A program made the translations under genes and the position numbers. From positions 701,334 through 765,333 of the forward strand of contig NZ_JACAQA010000005.1 of the NCBI RefSeq assembly GCF_013385425.1: a stretch of DNA of 64,000 bases, read 5' to 3'. Position 1 is the stretch's first letter. Every line of letters starts with the position of its first letter. The notes beneath the pieces were generated by a model. It saw only the letters and a list, made by a program, of their open reading frames with translations, was not told the origin of the DNA and ran no database searches. This stretch comes from Pseudomonas gingeri (GTDB taxonomy: Bacteria > Pseudomonadota > Gammaproteobacteria > Pseudomonadales > Pseudomonadaceae). This document shows, one piece after another, positions 8,484 through 17,724 of the stretch.

Positions 8484-8816
8484 GTGATCAACTACCTGTG
8501 GTTCTTTCTCGCGGCACTGTTTGAAATCGCCGGATGTTATGCCTTCTGGATGTGGCTGCGCTTGGGCAAGAGCGCCTGGTGGGTCGCCCCGGCGCTGTTG
8601 AGCCTGACGCTGTTCGCGCTGCTGCTGACCAAGGTCGAGGCAACCTACGCCGGTCGGGCCTACGCGGCCTACGGCGGTATCTACATCATTGCTTCGATTG
8701 CCTGGTTGGGCCTGATCGAGCGTATCCGGCCCCTCGGTTCCGACTGGTTGGGCGCCGCGCTCTGTGTCCTCGGTGCAAGCATCATTCTGTTGGGGCCGCG
8801 CTTTTCACCGTCCTGA
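8484..8816 (+). CDS. YnfA/UPF0060-family membrane protein
   Basis: 110 residues with four membrane helices; the family hallmarks [20 protein letters not shown] and [10 protein letters not shown] are both present. Translation starts at a GTG (8484), as there is no suitable ATG. Distantly related to small multidrug-resistance exporters, but the function of this family is not established in Pseudomonas. Length is normal. Confidence 0.93.
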   Translation: MINYLWFFLAALFEIAGCYAFWMWLRLGKSAWWVAPALLSLTLFALLLTKVEATYAGRAYAAYGGIYIIASIAWLGLIERIRPLGSDWLGAALCVLGASIILLGPRFSPS

Positions 8817-8881
8817 ATCCGGCTCTCTTCGGTAAAATCTCCGACCTGGCTCAGCCAGTAATCTTATTCTGTAGGGCGAGT

Positions 8882-8902
8882 CGGCCCTGTGGGTCAGGGC
8901 CG
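8882..8902. promoter_or_regulatory. Hairpin in the leader of the csrA-type gene
   Basis: CGGCCCTG (8882-8889) pairs with CAGGGCCG (8895-8902) around a 5-base loop, 82 bp before the rsmI start. It has no T run. It may be a structural element of the rsmI leader, or the end of transcription of the YnfA-type gene. Confidence 0.35.
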
Positions 8903-8984
8903 GCTGATTTGCCGTGCCTGCATTGAAGCTGCTCATCGGGCCGGGCAGTCTTGGGCGCTCATAAACCCTTGAGGATTGAGTGCC

Positions 8985-9185
8985 ATGCTTGTACTGAGCC
9001 GCGTCGTCGGCGAGATGATTTCCATCGGCGATAACATCACCGTGAGAATTCTCGCCATTAACGGTAACCACGTTCGTTTCGGTGTCGAGGCACCGAAGAA
9101 CGTCAATGTGCACCGTGCGGAAATCTACCGTCGGATCCTGACCCAACTGGGGGAGCCGGAGCCTGTCCGCGACTCCGTTGTCTGA
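8985..9185 (+). CDS. rsmI: CsrA/RsmA-family post-transcriptional regulator, RsmI type
   Basis: 66 residues starting [20 protein letters not shown]. CsrA dimers bind GGA motifs in mRNA leaders. The conserved RNA-binding Leu4 and the Arg of [10 protein letters not shown] are present. The sequence differs from the canonical RsmA start (MLILTRR) and RsmE start (MLILTRKVGE), and matches the third paralogue RsmI of fluorescent pseudomonads by recollection; the paralogue name is therefore less sure than the family. The ribosome site GAGGA contains a GGA, leaving room for autoregulation. A TTG three codons upstream is rejected because the family always begins with MLxL. Confidence 0.88.
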   Translation: MLVLSRVVGEMISIGDNITVRILAINGNHVRFGVEAPKNVNVHRAEIYRRILTQLGEPEPVRDSVV

Positions 9186-9188
9186 CGA

Positions 9189-9416
9189 TCAGTCGAAAAA
9201 CTCTTTCGGCACCGCGTGCCTGGGCAGCAACTGACATTGCTCGCTTTCGAGATCGAAGAGAATCACCGCCTGGCCCTTGCTCAATGCATGGCGTACCCGC
9301 AGCACGCGGGTTTCCTGGGGCGTGTCGTCACCGTTGTCGGTACCGTCGCGGCTGACGAAGTCTTCGATCAGGCGGGTGAGGGTGTCGGGTTCGAGTTGGT
9401 CGTAGGGAATCAGCAT
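9189..9416 (-). CDS. YheU/UPF0270-family protein
   Basis: 75 residues reading MLIPYDQLEPDTLTRLIEDF, then VSRDGTDNGDD and a C-terminal part ending VPKEFFD. This matches the small conserved UPF0270 (YheU) family. The start at 9416 is chosen because the family begins MLIPY; an upstream extension is open but unlike the family. Convergent with rsmI, 3 bp from its stop. Function unknown. Confidence 0.9.
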   Translation of the reverse strand: MLIPYDQLEPDTLTRLIEDFVSRDGTDNGDDTPQETRVLRVRHALSKGQAVILFDLESEQCQLLPRHAVPKEFFD

Positions 9417-9601
9417 GGAATCGTCTCTGGCGGCTAAGGGGCCTGATGCTACTGTGCCAGGGCCTGTCGGGCTATAACGCCAAGGTGTAATGACAGGCCC
9501 CTCGCTCATTTCGTCCCGTTCTGACAGACATAGGCAACAAAAGAATGTTCTCTTCCTGACGGACTGCCAAGGGCAGATCGTTATTGATGAGGAACATCAA
9601 A

Positions 9602-10411
9602 ATGAACAATGCAGTACACCCCATCAGGCCGGTTTCGTACGCGGCGTTTACCAGTGCCGGCCGCCGAGCGCTCCTGGGGGGGCTGTTGCTGGGCCTTGGC
9701 GGCTGTGTCTCGCCATTGCCGGATCTGGCGCCGCCTCCCGGGCAGATCACCCTGGTCCGCGAGGGCTTTACCCTGACCTATGACTGTGAAAATCGCACGG
9801 CGCTCAGGTACGCGTATCAGTTGACCGCCGACAAGGGCAATGCCAAGCGGCCCAGGGGCTTTGAACTGGACCCTGATCTGCCCGCCGGCTGCCCGACGCA
9901 ATTTTCCACTCGAGGATACAGCGCGGTACCCGGCTGGGACCGGGGGCATCTGGTGCCCTCCAATCAAATGGACCACAGCGGCCTGGCGATTCGCCAGGCC
10001 CATTACATGAGCAATATCGTGCCCCAGGCCGCGCGCTTCAACCAGGGGATCTGGGTGCAAACGGAGGAGGTTTCGGAATGCTATCGCGACCTGGCGCCGG
10101 TACAGGTCTACGGCGGGGTGATCCACGATAACCCGGCGAATGACTTCTTCCTCGAGTCCCATGGTATCCGCACACCTGATGCCTTCTGGAAAACCATCTT
10201 GACCACCGATGCGGATGGCAAGACCCAGGCCATCAGTTGGTACATCCCCAACCAGGCGACGCTTGAGCCGTTGGACCGCTACATCCGCAGCATCGCGGAA
10301 CTGGAGGCCTTGCTGGGGAGTGACACCGTCGGCATCGAAGCGAGCGACGAGGTCAAGGCGCAGAAACCCGCGCGTACCTGGCCCCGGCCACGCGACTGCG
10401 ACCAGGGCTGA
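9602..10411 (+). CDS. DNA/RNA non-specific endonuclease (NucA/EndA family), probable lipoprotein
   Basis: 269 residues. A basic N-terminus and hydrophobic stretch end in LLGLGGC, a lipobox, so the protein is probably anchored to a membrane facing the periplasm. The beta-beta-alpha-metal nuclease motif WDRGHLVPSNQMD carries the catalytic His (about residue 116), and QAARFNQGIW holds the Mg-binding Asn. The family degrades single- and double-stranded DNA and RNA. ATG 9602 is preferred over 9587 because GAGGA lies 8 bp before it. The gene stands alone; no immunity gene is evident next to it. Confidence 0.88.
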   Translation: MNNAVHPIRPVSYAAFTSAGRRALLGGLLLGLGGCVSPLPDLAPPPGQITLVREGFTLTYDCENRTALRYAYQLTADKGNAKRPRGFELDPDLPAGCPTQFSTRGYSAVPGWDRGHLVPSNQMDHSGLAIRQAHYMSNIVPQAARFNQGIWVQTEEVSECYRDLAPVQVYGGVIHDNPANDFFLESHGIRTPDAFWKTILTTDADGKTQAISWYIPNQATLEPLDRYIRSIAELEALLGSDTVGIEASDEVKAQKPARTWPRPRDCDQG

Positions 10412-10543
10412 GCCCCGGTGGCGCGGCGTGTTGCGCGCAGAGGTGTTATCCGGCTATCCGAAAGGATTTTTATTTTTGATTTAACTTACTGATAAATAAC
10501 AGATTTTTTGAGCGTTTCAAGCTTCGGCAGACTGATACCCTCG

Positions 10544-10690
10544 ATGGAAATGGACGCGGCACTCGAGCATTGTCAGCCCCTGGCGCAATTTGCCGGAGCG
10601 CGAGTGGCCCAGGCCTTGGCGGATAACGGCCTGGGGCCTTTGTCTGCCCTGATCAGTCGCGGCGGCGGGCTTTTAAAAAAGGATATTTGA
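10544..10690 (+). CDS. Small ORF immediately upstream of the NEL-type effector gene (uncertain)
   Basis: A 48-codon frame (MEMDAALEHCQPLAQFAGAR...) ends with TGA one base before the effector ATG. An upstream TTG in the same frame would add 12 codons. It has no good ribosome site, but its composition is coding-like and the tight junction would suit translational coupling. I know no match. It could be part of the effector's 5' untranslated region. Confidence 0.3.
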   Translation: MEMDAALEHCQPLAQFAGARVAQALADNGLGPLSALISRGGGLLKKDI

Positions 10691-10691
10691 A

Positions 10692-13600
10692 ATGTCAGCT
10701 ATTCCCAGTTTTGTGCCGTCTGCCCTGGACGAGCAAAGCGAAAACGAAGATGTGATCAATGCCCATGCTCCGCCCTGGTTGTTGGCGGCCCGCCCCGAAG
10801 ATATCGCGCGCCTGCGCGAGCACCTGCAGCGCAGTCTTTTTTTCAAGGAGGAACTGTCCGAGCGGTTCAAGGACCTGAAACCCGTCCGGGAGTTTTGCGC
10901 GTCGGTTCTGGAGCACGCGTTGCTGAGTCGATTCGGGCCGGGCCTGGATATCTACCGGGACCACGTGAAAATTGCCGATCGATGGCCGTCACTGCGCTAT
11001 CCCATCGAGTCGTCTCAAGTCTTTCCGATGACCTATACCAGTCGCAGTTTGCTGGAGGCCGCGTTGCAGAACTTCGAGGCGGACGAACGCCTCCCTCCAA
11101 AATCCCATATAAGCCTGAGTGGCGACCCGAAGCGGGTGCCAAAAGTCAGCCTGGAGGATTTCGTCGAACTGGTGCGCCAGCTTGATCTGGGCCGGGTCTA
11201 TCAGCATCACCTGTGCCAGGCTTTTCATCTCCAGGGAAGTGAGGGGGAGTCGGCGGATGACGACGAGTTTCGCATTGAGTCCGCCATCGTCCAGCAAAAG
11301 AAAGCCGATATGCTGGTGGATGCCTATATCGCTTACATGAAAAAAGACATCGATCAGATTGCCCATCAACAGATCTGCAAGTTGATCGAATGGAATATCG
11401 CCGTTGCCCCGGATGGCTCAAGGATGGTGGTCAATGGATTGAAAGTGCTGGGTGTTTCGTTACCGGGTATTTGTCTGTTCACGATGCAGAATGTGCCAGC
11501 GAGCGAAACGGCCGCGATGAAGGATCGGGTACTGGTGCATATTCCCAATGATCCACTCACCCGCTTCAAACTCTATGCCTCGCTCGCGGCATTCCACGCC
11601 GAACTGCGTAGCCGTCTTTGGCAGCCCTCGTATGAAGCGTTCTTCTGTGGTTTTGTCAGCCAGCGCGATCTGCCGAGGTTCCTGTCGCAGTTGAGGGGGC
11701 GCCTGACCCTTGAGACCCGGGATGCCTATGGAAACTTCACCAAGTCCCTGAATCCGTCTGCCGATTTATCGTTGAAGCTGGAGTTGCTGAGCGGCGAGTT
11801 GTTTTTTCACCTCTATCGACAACAGATCCTGCGGCTTCAGGACGATGGGCGGGTCGTGGCGGTCCCGACCGAAGATGTTGACGAGGCTGCCCGCGAGGCC
11901 AGGAGGCAGTCGCTGTTGGGTCTGGGCATGACCTTGCTCAACCTGGCCGCCTTCGCCAACCCCTGGCTGGGTTTGCTGATGATGGGGGTGGCGGTCGGGC
12001 AACTGTTGGCGGAGACCTATGAGGGCTATGAGGATTGGCGGCGCGGTGAGCGTGACGAAGCGATCTCGCACATGATGTCGGTGGCCGAGGACATTGCGAC
12101 GATGGTGGCCCTGGGTGTGGTCATGCACTGGGGGAGCAAGGCCCTCAAAGGTTTTTTTCAGCGGCCCTCGGACTTTTTTGACAGCCTGCTGCCGATCAAG
12201 TCGAGCGATGGTCGCTACCGGCTGTGGCAGGCCGACCTGCGCGCCTATCGCCATGATGTCCCCGAACTGGAGGAAAGAGGGCTGGACCCTGAAGGTTTTT
12301 ACCTGGGGGACGATGCTGGCGATGGACACCGTTATCTGGATATCGCCGGCGAGCCTTACCGGGCCTACCGGGATAAGGCTTCCGGGGCCTGGCGTCTGTG
12401 CCATCCGAACCGTGGGTCGGCTTACGAACCCTGGCTTGAGCACAATGGCGCCGGGGCCTGGAGGCTGGCTCACGAATGGCCTTTACAGTGGCACGATCCG
12501 GTTCACCTGCTGCGTCGCCTGGGGCCTGACGTGCGGTTTTTGAGTGATAAAAACCTCGAGGAGATCCTGTCGATTCATCGACTCGACGAATCGCTATTGC
12601 GTCGCCTGCATATGAATAATGCCAAGCTCCCGGCTTCCCTGATGGACTCGATACAGCGCTTCAGGTTGGACAATGAATTGAGCTGGCTGCTGGTGCCGTC
12701 CACCGCGCCGAGATCGGCCGCGGCACGTGTGCTCGACCTGAAGCTGCAGATTCTGCCCAGCCTCGAGAGCTGGCCCCGGAATCGCACGCTCATGTTGCTG
12801 GACGATGCAGGCAAGCCGCTCAAGGAGTACGGGGCGGATCTGACAACGCAACCGATGCGGCTCATGCTCCGCTCCAGGGACATCGAGGCGGATGGATTGG
12901 CGATGGTCCTGGACAAACTGACACTCCAGGAGCAGCGGATGCTGCTCGGTCCGGGGGCGGATCCCGACCAGACGTCGGCGCTTCTGGAAGGGCTGCTGCG
13001 CACCCATGTACGCGAACAGCGCCCCACGGTGTTCCAGCGCCTCTACCGTTTGTGCTGCGTGACCAATGTCGGCTTGCCGATGAGCCTCAGGCAAGGCTTT
13101 GCCGATTTACCGGACGGGGTCTTGCGTGAAATCCTGGGACAGACGGACGACGTACTGAAAGGGCGCTTGAGCCTTGGCGGGCGTCTGCCCTTGGAATTGA
13201 TTGAAAAGGCCGGCGAAAGCAGGCGTGAGATTCGAGTCAATCACGCGCTGGACGGTGGTTTTCTCAAAAAAACGGGCGATCTGGATGGCGCCAGGTTGCA
13301 GTTGCCCCTCCTGAAAACGATGGTTGGGTGGCCGGCGGATGTGCGCTGGGAGATTCGCCAGGAGCGCTTCGACGGACGCCTGTTGTTCAAGATGGGCGAT
13401 GACGACTTGCCCCGGCGCCGGGTTCTGGTCAGGACTGCACAGAGCTATCAAGCCTTTGATAATGAGGGCCTGAGCCTGGGGCCGCTGGTCAATGGGCCCC
13501 AGGCCCTGAGCTCGGCGGTATTGAGCGGCTTGCGGGTGAGCGAGCGCGAGGCGATGGGGGTCAAGCTGGGCGAGGCCGACTTGCTGCACCAGTTGCTGAT

Positions 13601-15551
13601 GTCCAAGATCCTGCTGCGTCCACGGGCTGAGCTCGAAGAGATACTCGGCCTGCCGCCACGCAAGCCAGGAACGCGTTCGCCGACATGGCGCGACAGCTAT
13701 ATGGGCGGTTGCCTGCGTGTCAGGCGTGGCATTGTCCATGGCTCGCGACGCGGGTTACGCCGGTTGACCCGGCTGTATCCAGACCTCTGCGAGGCGGAGG
13801 CGCGCAATCTCTATTTTTCTTTTGGCGATGATCCTCTTGAGGTCAGAGCTCGGCTCCAGGCGCTCGAAGAGGAGCTCCGGCAACTGCGCTCGACCCTGGC
13901 CGATTGGCGAGGAGGGCAGACGGTGAGGGCGCATGCCTGGTTGGGAGGCATGGCCGAGAGCCGTGAACAGGCGGCCGAGATCATCGAGCGTTGCTGGCGA
14001 CGGCAGACACCGGCTACCTACAACGAAAATGGCGCGGCCATCGGTCACAGCCTGAGCCTGGCGGGCTTGCGCGTCGACAGCCTGCCAAGTTTGCCCACCG
14101 GTATCAGTTTTGATCATGTCACCGAGCTTTCGCTGAAGAACATGAGAATCAGTCGGATCCCAGAAGGTTTTCTCGAGCGTTTTCCCAACCTGCGCCTGCT
14201 GGAGTTGAATAACAATCGGCTGGAGTACCTGCCGAATGCGATTGCCGATATGAGCCGGCTCAGGGAGCTGTATCTGCAGGACAACCAGATCACCCTGACG
14301 CCGAACGCCGTCGGTGTGCTGTCGGGTTTGCACGATCTTGAAACCCTGAACCTGAACGGCAACTTCGATGTCAGCTTGCTGGATGTTGGCCAGATGCCGC
14401 GTTTACGCCGCCTGCATCTGCGCGGGACAGGTATCGACGGTTTGCCAGTGGGCCTGTTGACGCGGGTTCGCCTGTACGAGGCGGATCTGCGTGACAACCG
14501 GATTCAGGTTGTGCCGAACGCGATCTACACGGCACCTTCGCCGATCAATCGGCGGATCATTCTGCGTAACAACCCCTTGTCGGAGTATCACCAGAACCTG
14601 TTGGCCGCCTATCGGGCGCGCACCGGCATTACCTTCGGCATTCCCGATACCGAGTTGGCGTTGGATGACTACAGTGCGCGTCAGCGTTGGCTGGCCGATA
14701 TCGAGGAGGGCGAGCGCCGCGACAACCTGCGCGACCTGTGGCATGACTTGCGGCAAGAGGAGGGCTCCGGGGAACTGTTCGCGTTGTTGGGACGCCTGGG
14801 CAGCAGCGCGGAATATCAGAAGACTCGCGCCGACTTGACGCGACGCGTCTGGGAGGTGCTGGCGGAAGCCGCCGAGAACACCACGTTGCGGCGTGAGCTG
14901 TTCGACCTGGCGGCCGATCCGCTGACCTGTGTGGACAGCGCCGCACGCAACTTCAGTCACCTGGAAGTCCGGATGTTGCTGGCCAGGGCCCGGTTTCTGG
15001 CGCTCAGGAGTAGTGAGCCGACGGAGTTGCTGAAGTTGGCGCGGGGCCTGTTTCGCCTGGAACGTATCGATGAGATTGCCCGGGAGCATGTCAAGGCGCT
15101 GTACGAGCAGCCCGAGCGGCCTTCAGCCGGTATGGTGGATGAGATCGAAGTGAATCTGGCCTATCGGGTCGGCCTGGGACGTTCGCTGTATTTGCCCGGG
15201 CAGCCGAAGGAGATGTTCTTCAGATCCATTGCCGGTGTCAGCGAAGAGCAGATCCTGGAAGCCCGCGGTCGCATACGGCAGGCTGAGGCGACAGCGGCCA
15301 TGAAGACCTTTATTGCTTCGCGCGATTTCTGGATCGACTACCTGAGGAAGAAGTACCCACGGGATTTCGCCCTCTTCAACAGGCCGTTTCATGAGCAGGA
15401 GGAACAACTGCTGAACAATTCCCCGGAGATGCTCAGCGACAGGTATTCCCGAAGTTTGTCGATGTTGATGGAGAGCCGCCTCGCCGAGGAGCAACGTTTT
15501 CTCGAAGGGCTGACCCAGTACGAACTGGATGAGCATCCCGCCCCGCTCTGA
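10692..15551 (+). CDS. Large LRR/NEL-type E3 ubiquitin ligase-like effector (dermonecrotic-toxin-like N-terminus)
   Basis: 1619 residues. The long N-terminal part (about 1-1100) resembles the DUF6543/dermonecrotic-toxin-like regions of large Pseudomonas toxins; a hydrophobic hairpin lies at about residues 400-470 (LGLGMTLLNLAAFANPWLGL). Leucine-rich repeats run from about 1125 to 1300 (for example LRLLELNNNRLEYLP). The C-terminal domain has the NEL catalytic motif: DPLTCVDSAARNFSHLEVR, with Cys1413 in a Cys-x-Asp context as in IpaH and SspH ligases. Such enzymes transfer ubiquitin in eukaryotic cells. Ribosome site AAAGGAT precedes the ATG. There is no N-terminal signal peptide, and no type III chaperone or secretion gene nearby; the route of export is unknown. 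Confidence 0.9.
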   Translation: MSAIPSFVPSALDEQSENEDVINAHAPPWLLAARPEDIARLREHLQRSLFFKEELSERFKDLKPVREFCASVLEHALLSRFGPGLDIYRDHVKIADRWPSLRYPIESSQVFPMTYTSRSLLEAALQNFEADERLPPKSHISLSGDPKRVPKVSLEDFVELVRQLDLGRVYQHHLCQAFHLQGSEGESADDDEFRIESAIVQQKKADMLVDAYIAYMKKDIDQIAHQQICKLIEWNIAVAPDGSRMVVNGLKVLGVSLPGICLFTMQNVPASETAAMKDRVLVHIPNDPLTRFKLYASLAAFHAELRSRLWQPSYEAFFCGFVSQRDLPRFLSQLRGRLTLETRDAYGNFTKSLNPSADLSLKLELLSGELFFHLYRQQILRLQDDGRVVAVPTEDVDEAAREARRQSLLGLGMTLLNLAAFANPWLGLLMMGVAVGQLLAETYEGYEDWRRGERDEAISHMMSVAEDIATMVALGVVMHWGSKALKGFFQRPSDFFDSLLPIKSSDGRYRLWQADLRAYRHDVPELEERGLDPEGFYLGDDAGDGHRYLDIAGEPYRAYRDKASGAWRLCHPNRGSAYEPWLEHNGAGAWRLAHEWPLQWHDPVHLLRRLGPDVRFLSDKNLEEILSIHRLDESLLRRLHMNNAKLPASLMDSIQRFRLDNELSWLLVPSTAPRSAAARVLDLKLQILPSLESWPRNRTLMLLDDAGKPLKEYGADLTTQPMRLMLRSRDIEADGLAMVLDKLTLQEQRMLLGPGADPDQTSALLEGLLRTHVREQRPTVFQRLYRLCCVTNVGLPMSLRQGFADLPDGVLREILGQTDDVLKGRLSLGGRLPLELIEKAGESRREIRVNHALDGGFLKKTGDLDGARLQLPLLKTMVGWPADVRWEIRQERFDGRLLFKMGDDDLPRRRVLVRTAQSYQAFDNEGLSLGPLVNGPQALSSAVLSGLRVSEREAMGVKLGEADLLHQLLMSKILLRPRAELEEILGLPPRKPGTRSPTWRDSYMGGCLRVRRGIVHGSRRGLRRLTRLYPDLCEAEARNLYFSFGDDPLEVRARLQALEEELRQLRSTLADWRGGQTVRAHAWLGGMAESREQAAEIIERCWRRQTPATYNENGAAIGHSLSLAGLRVDSLPSLPTGISFDHVTELSLKNMRISRIPEGFLERFPNLRLLELNNNRLEYLPNAIADMSRLRELYLQDNQITLTPNAVGVLSGLHDLETLNLNGNFDVSLLDVGQMPRLRRLHLRGTGIDGLPVGLLTRVRLYEADLRDNRIQVVPNAIYTAPSPINRRIILRNNPLSEYHQNLLAAYRARTGITFGIPDTELALDDYSARQRWLADIEEGERRDNLRDLWHDLRQEEGSGELFALLGRLGSSAEYQKTRADLTRRVWEVLAEAAENTTLRRELFDLAADPLTCVDSAARNFSHLEVRMLLARARFLALRSSEPTELLKLARGLFRLERIDEIAREHVKALYEQPERPSAGMVDEIEVNLAYRVGLGRSLYLPGQPKEMFFRSIAGVSEEQILEARGRIRQAEATAAMKTFIASRDFWIDYLRKKYPRDFALFNRPFHEQEEQLLNNSPEMLSDRYSRSLSMLMESRLAEEQRFLEGLTQYELDEHPAPL

Positions 15552-15571
15552 TGTCTGGTCGGGGCGCCGGT

Positions 15572-17584
15572 TCAGGCGTTCGTCCGAGGCTTGACCGTGC
15601 CGCGAATCAGGGCGCGCAAGGCGAAACGATTCGGATGACAGGCCTCGGCAATGCTGCGGGGCAGCGGCAACGGTTCGTTCTCCAGCCACGCCGCCAGCAG
15701 CTCACCCGAAAGCGGTGCGCTGATCAGGCCACGGGAGCCGTGGCCGCTGTTGATATACAGGCCCTCGAGCCAGGGGCAGGGGACCTGTGGCACCTGCCGG
15801 GCATCCCGGGCCAGGATGCCGTAGGCCTCGGCGAACGCTTGCGGGTCCGCCAGCGGCCCGACGATCGGCAGGTAATCGGCGCTGGTGCAGCGAAAGGCGG
15901 CCCGGCCTTGCAGTTGTTCTGGAGCCAAGCCCGCGGCGTTCAAGCGCAGGGCCAGGTCGGGCGAGATGTCCTGTAGCAATGCCAGGTTGCCGATATGCTC
16001 CGCCGTGGTGGGAGTCAGGTCTTCGCTCTTGAAATCGAAGCTGGCCCCGAGGGTATGTTCACCGAGGCGTGCCGGGGCGACATAACCTTCGGCGCAGACC
16101 ACGGTGTGCAAGGCGGCGCTGCCGGCGGTCTGCGCCAGGCGGGTGATCTGCCCGCGAATGCGCTTGAGCGGCAACGCGGCGCTGGCGGTGAAGCGTTTCA
16201 CTTCGGCGGCGCCGGCAAGTATCACCACCGGGGCGCTGTCCAGCAGGGTGTCGGCGTCCCACGCCTGCCATTGGTTGTCGACCTTGCGCAGTTCGACGGC
16301 GTCGCTATGGGGGCGTATTTCAATATTCGGGTGATGAGCCTGCCACTGGCACAAGGCCGGCGGATGGACCCAGCCGCCCTCCGGGAAGAACAGTCCGCCG
16401 TGCTCGAGGGCCACGCCGGCACGGGCCTGGGCCTGGGCTTGATCGAGGACCTGCAGCAACTCGGGGCTGAAGGCCTTGGCCAATTGGGCCTGGCGCTCGG
16501 CCTCTTTCTCATCGAAGGCCAGTTGCAAGACGCCGCAGTCGTCCCAGTCGAGGCCTTTGTGCAACTGCTCGAGCAAGCGCCGGGTATGCCCGAAACCGCT
16601 GAGGATCAGTTGCGACAGCGCGGTGCCATGGGCCGACAGCTTGAGGTAGAGGACGCCTTGCGGGTTGCCCGAGGCTTCCCGGGCCAGGGCATCGTGGCGC
16701 TCCAGCAGGCAGACCTGCCAGCCACGGGCGGCGAGGCTCGCCGCGCTGGCACAACCGGCCAGGCCGCCGCCGATCACCAGGGCCCGGCGTTCGCCGCCGG
16801 GCGGTCGTGGGCGGGAGAACCAGGGCTTGGCCTGCGGCGGTTCGGCGGTGTCTTCGGGCCAGCCGATAAATTCGCCCCGCAGGATTTCCCATTTATGGCC
16901 GATGCCCGGCGTGCGGCGCATCTTGAAGCCCGCGGCATTCAACGAGCGACGGACCCAGCCGGTGCTGGTGAAGGTGCTCAGGGTCGCGCCGGGGGCCGCC
17001 AGTCGCGCCAGTTCGGCGAACAGTTCGGGTGTCCACATCTCGGGATTTTTCGCCGGGGCAAAGCCATCGAGGAACCAGGCGTCGATCCGGGCATCCAGTT
17101 GCGGCAACTGTTCCAGGGCATCGCCGACCAGCAGTGTCAGGGTCACCCGGCCATTGTCCAGCAGCAGGCGCTGGAAGCCCTGGTGAATGGCGACATACTG
17201 CCCGAGCAATTGCGCGCTGAACGTCGCCAGTTCGGGCCAGAGGCTGAGGGCGCGTTGCAGGTCGGCGCGGCTCAGTGGGTACTTTTCCACGCTGACGAAA
17301 TGCAGTCGGGCGCCCGCTACCGCACAGGTTTCGAACAACTGCCAGGCGCAGAGGAAATTCAGTCCGGTGCCGAAGCCGGTTTCGCCGATCACCAGCCGCT
17401 CGTTCGGCCCGAGGGCCTCGAAACGCTCTTTCAGACGATTTTGCTCGATAAAGACGTAGCGGGTTTCGTCCAGGCCCGACTGGTCGGAGAAATAGACGTC
17501 GTCGAAGACCCTAGAGTGCGGGCGACCTTGATCATCCCAGTCGATCTGGGCGTGGCTGGGAGGAGTGGGCGATACGCGGGTCAT
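15572..17584 (-). CDS. mnmC: Bifunctional tRNA wobble-uridine enzyme MnmC (methyltransferase plus FAD oxidoreductase)
   Basis: 670 residues, normal for the fusion. The N-terminal MnmD-type methyltransferase has GETGFGTGLNFL; the C-terminal half has the FAD-binding motif VIGGGLAGCASAASLAARG and DAO-family features. It converts cmnm5s2U34 to nm5s2U34 and then methylates it to mnm5s2U34 in several tRNAs. The start at 17584 gives MTRVSPTPPSHAQIDWDDQG, which fits the family; a longer frame adds 21 unlikely residues. Divergent from pap and convergent with the effector gene, 20 bp away. Confidence 0.96.
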   Translation of the reverse strand: MTRVSPTPPSHAQIDWDDQGRPHSRVFDDVYFSDQSGLDETRYVFIEQNRLKERFEALGPNERLVIGETGFGTGLNFLCAWQLFETCAVAGARLHFVSVEKYPLSRADLQRALSLWPELATFSAQLLGQYVAIHQGFQRLLLDNGRVTLTLLVGDALEQLPQLDARIDAWFLDGFAPAKNPEMWTPELFAELARLAAPGATLSTFTSTGWVRRSLNAAGFKMRRTPGIGHKWEILRGEFIGWPEDTAEPPQAKPWFSRPRPPGGERRALVIGGGLAGCASAASLAARGWQVCLLERHDALAREASGNPQGVLYLKLSAHGTALSQLILSGFGHTRRLLEQLHKGLDWDDCGVLQLAFDEKEAERQAQLAKAFSPELLQVLDQAQAQARAGVALEHGGLFFPEGGWVHPPALCQWQAHHPNIEIRPHSDAVELRKVDNQWQAWDADTLLDSAPVVILAGAAEVKRFTASAALPLKRIRGQITRLAQTAGSAALHTVVCAEGYVAPARLGEHTLGASFDFKSEDLTPTTAEHIGNLALLQDISPDLALRLNAAGLAPEQLQGRAAFRCTSADYLPIVGPLADPQAFAEAYGILARDARQVPQVPCPWLEGLYINSGHGSRGLISAPLSGELLAAWLENEPLPLPRSIAEACHPNRFALRALIRGTVKPRTNA

Positions 17585-17724
17585 GGGGGCACTCGACGGC
17601 AACAAGGCGGCTATTCTAGCCCATTGCCGGGCGCTGGATTGATCCATGGCAAGGCCTGGGGATTTCCCGCCACACAGCGTGGTCCGATCCGTTAGTCTTG
17701 CTCTATCTTGGAAGGGAGTCGCCC

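Noticed and set aside
9584..9604. TTG or first ATG as the start of the endonuclease gene
   Set aside because: The GAGGA ribosome site lies inside that extension and is spaced correctly for the ATG at 9602.
10455..10475. Short TATCC-GAAA-GGAT hairpin with T-rich tail as a terminator of the endonuclease gene
   Set aside because: The stem is only 4-5 bp and AT-rich, too weak to call; it may instead be part of the effector's promoter region.
15995..17695. A 566-codon plus-strand frame opposite mnmC
   Set aside because: Shadow of mnmC; no motif and it overlaps the mnmC-pap promoter region.
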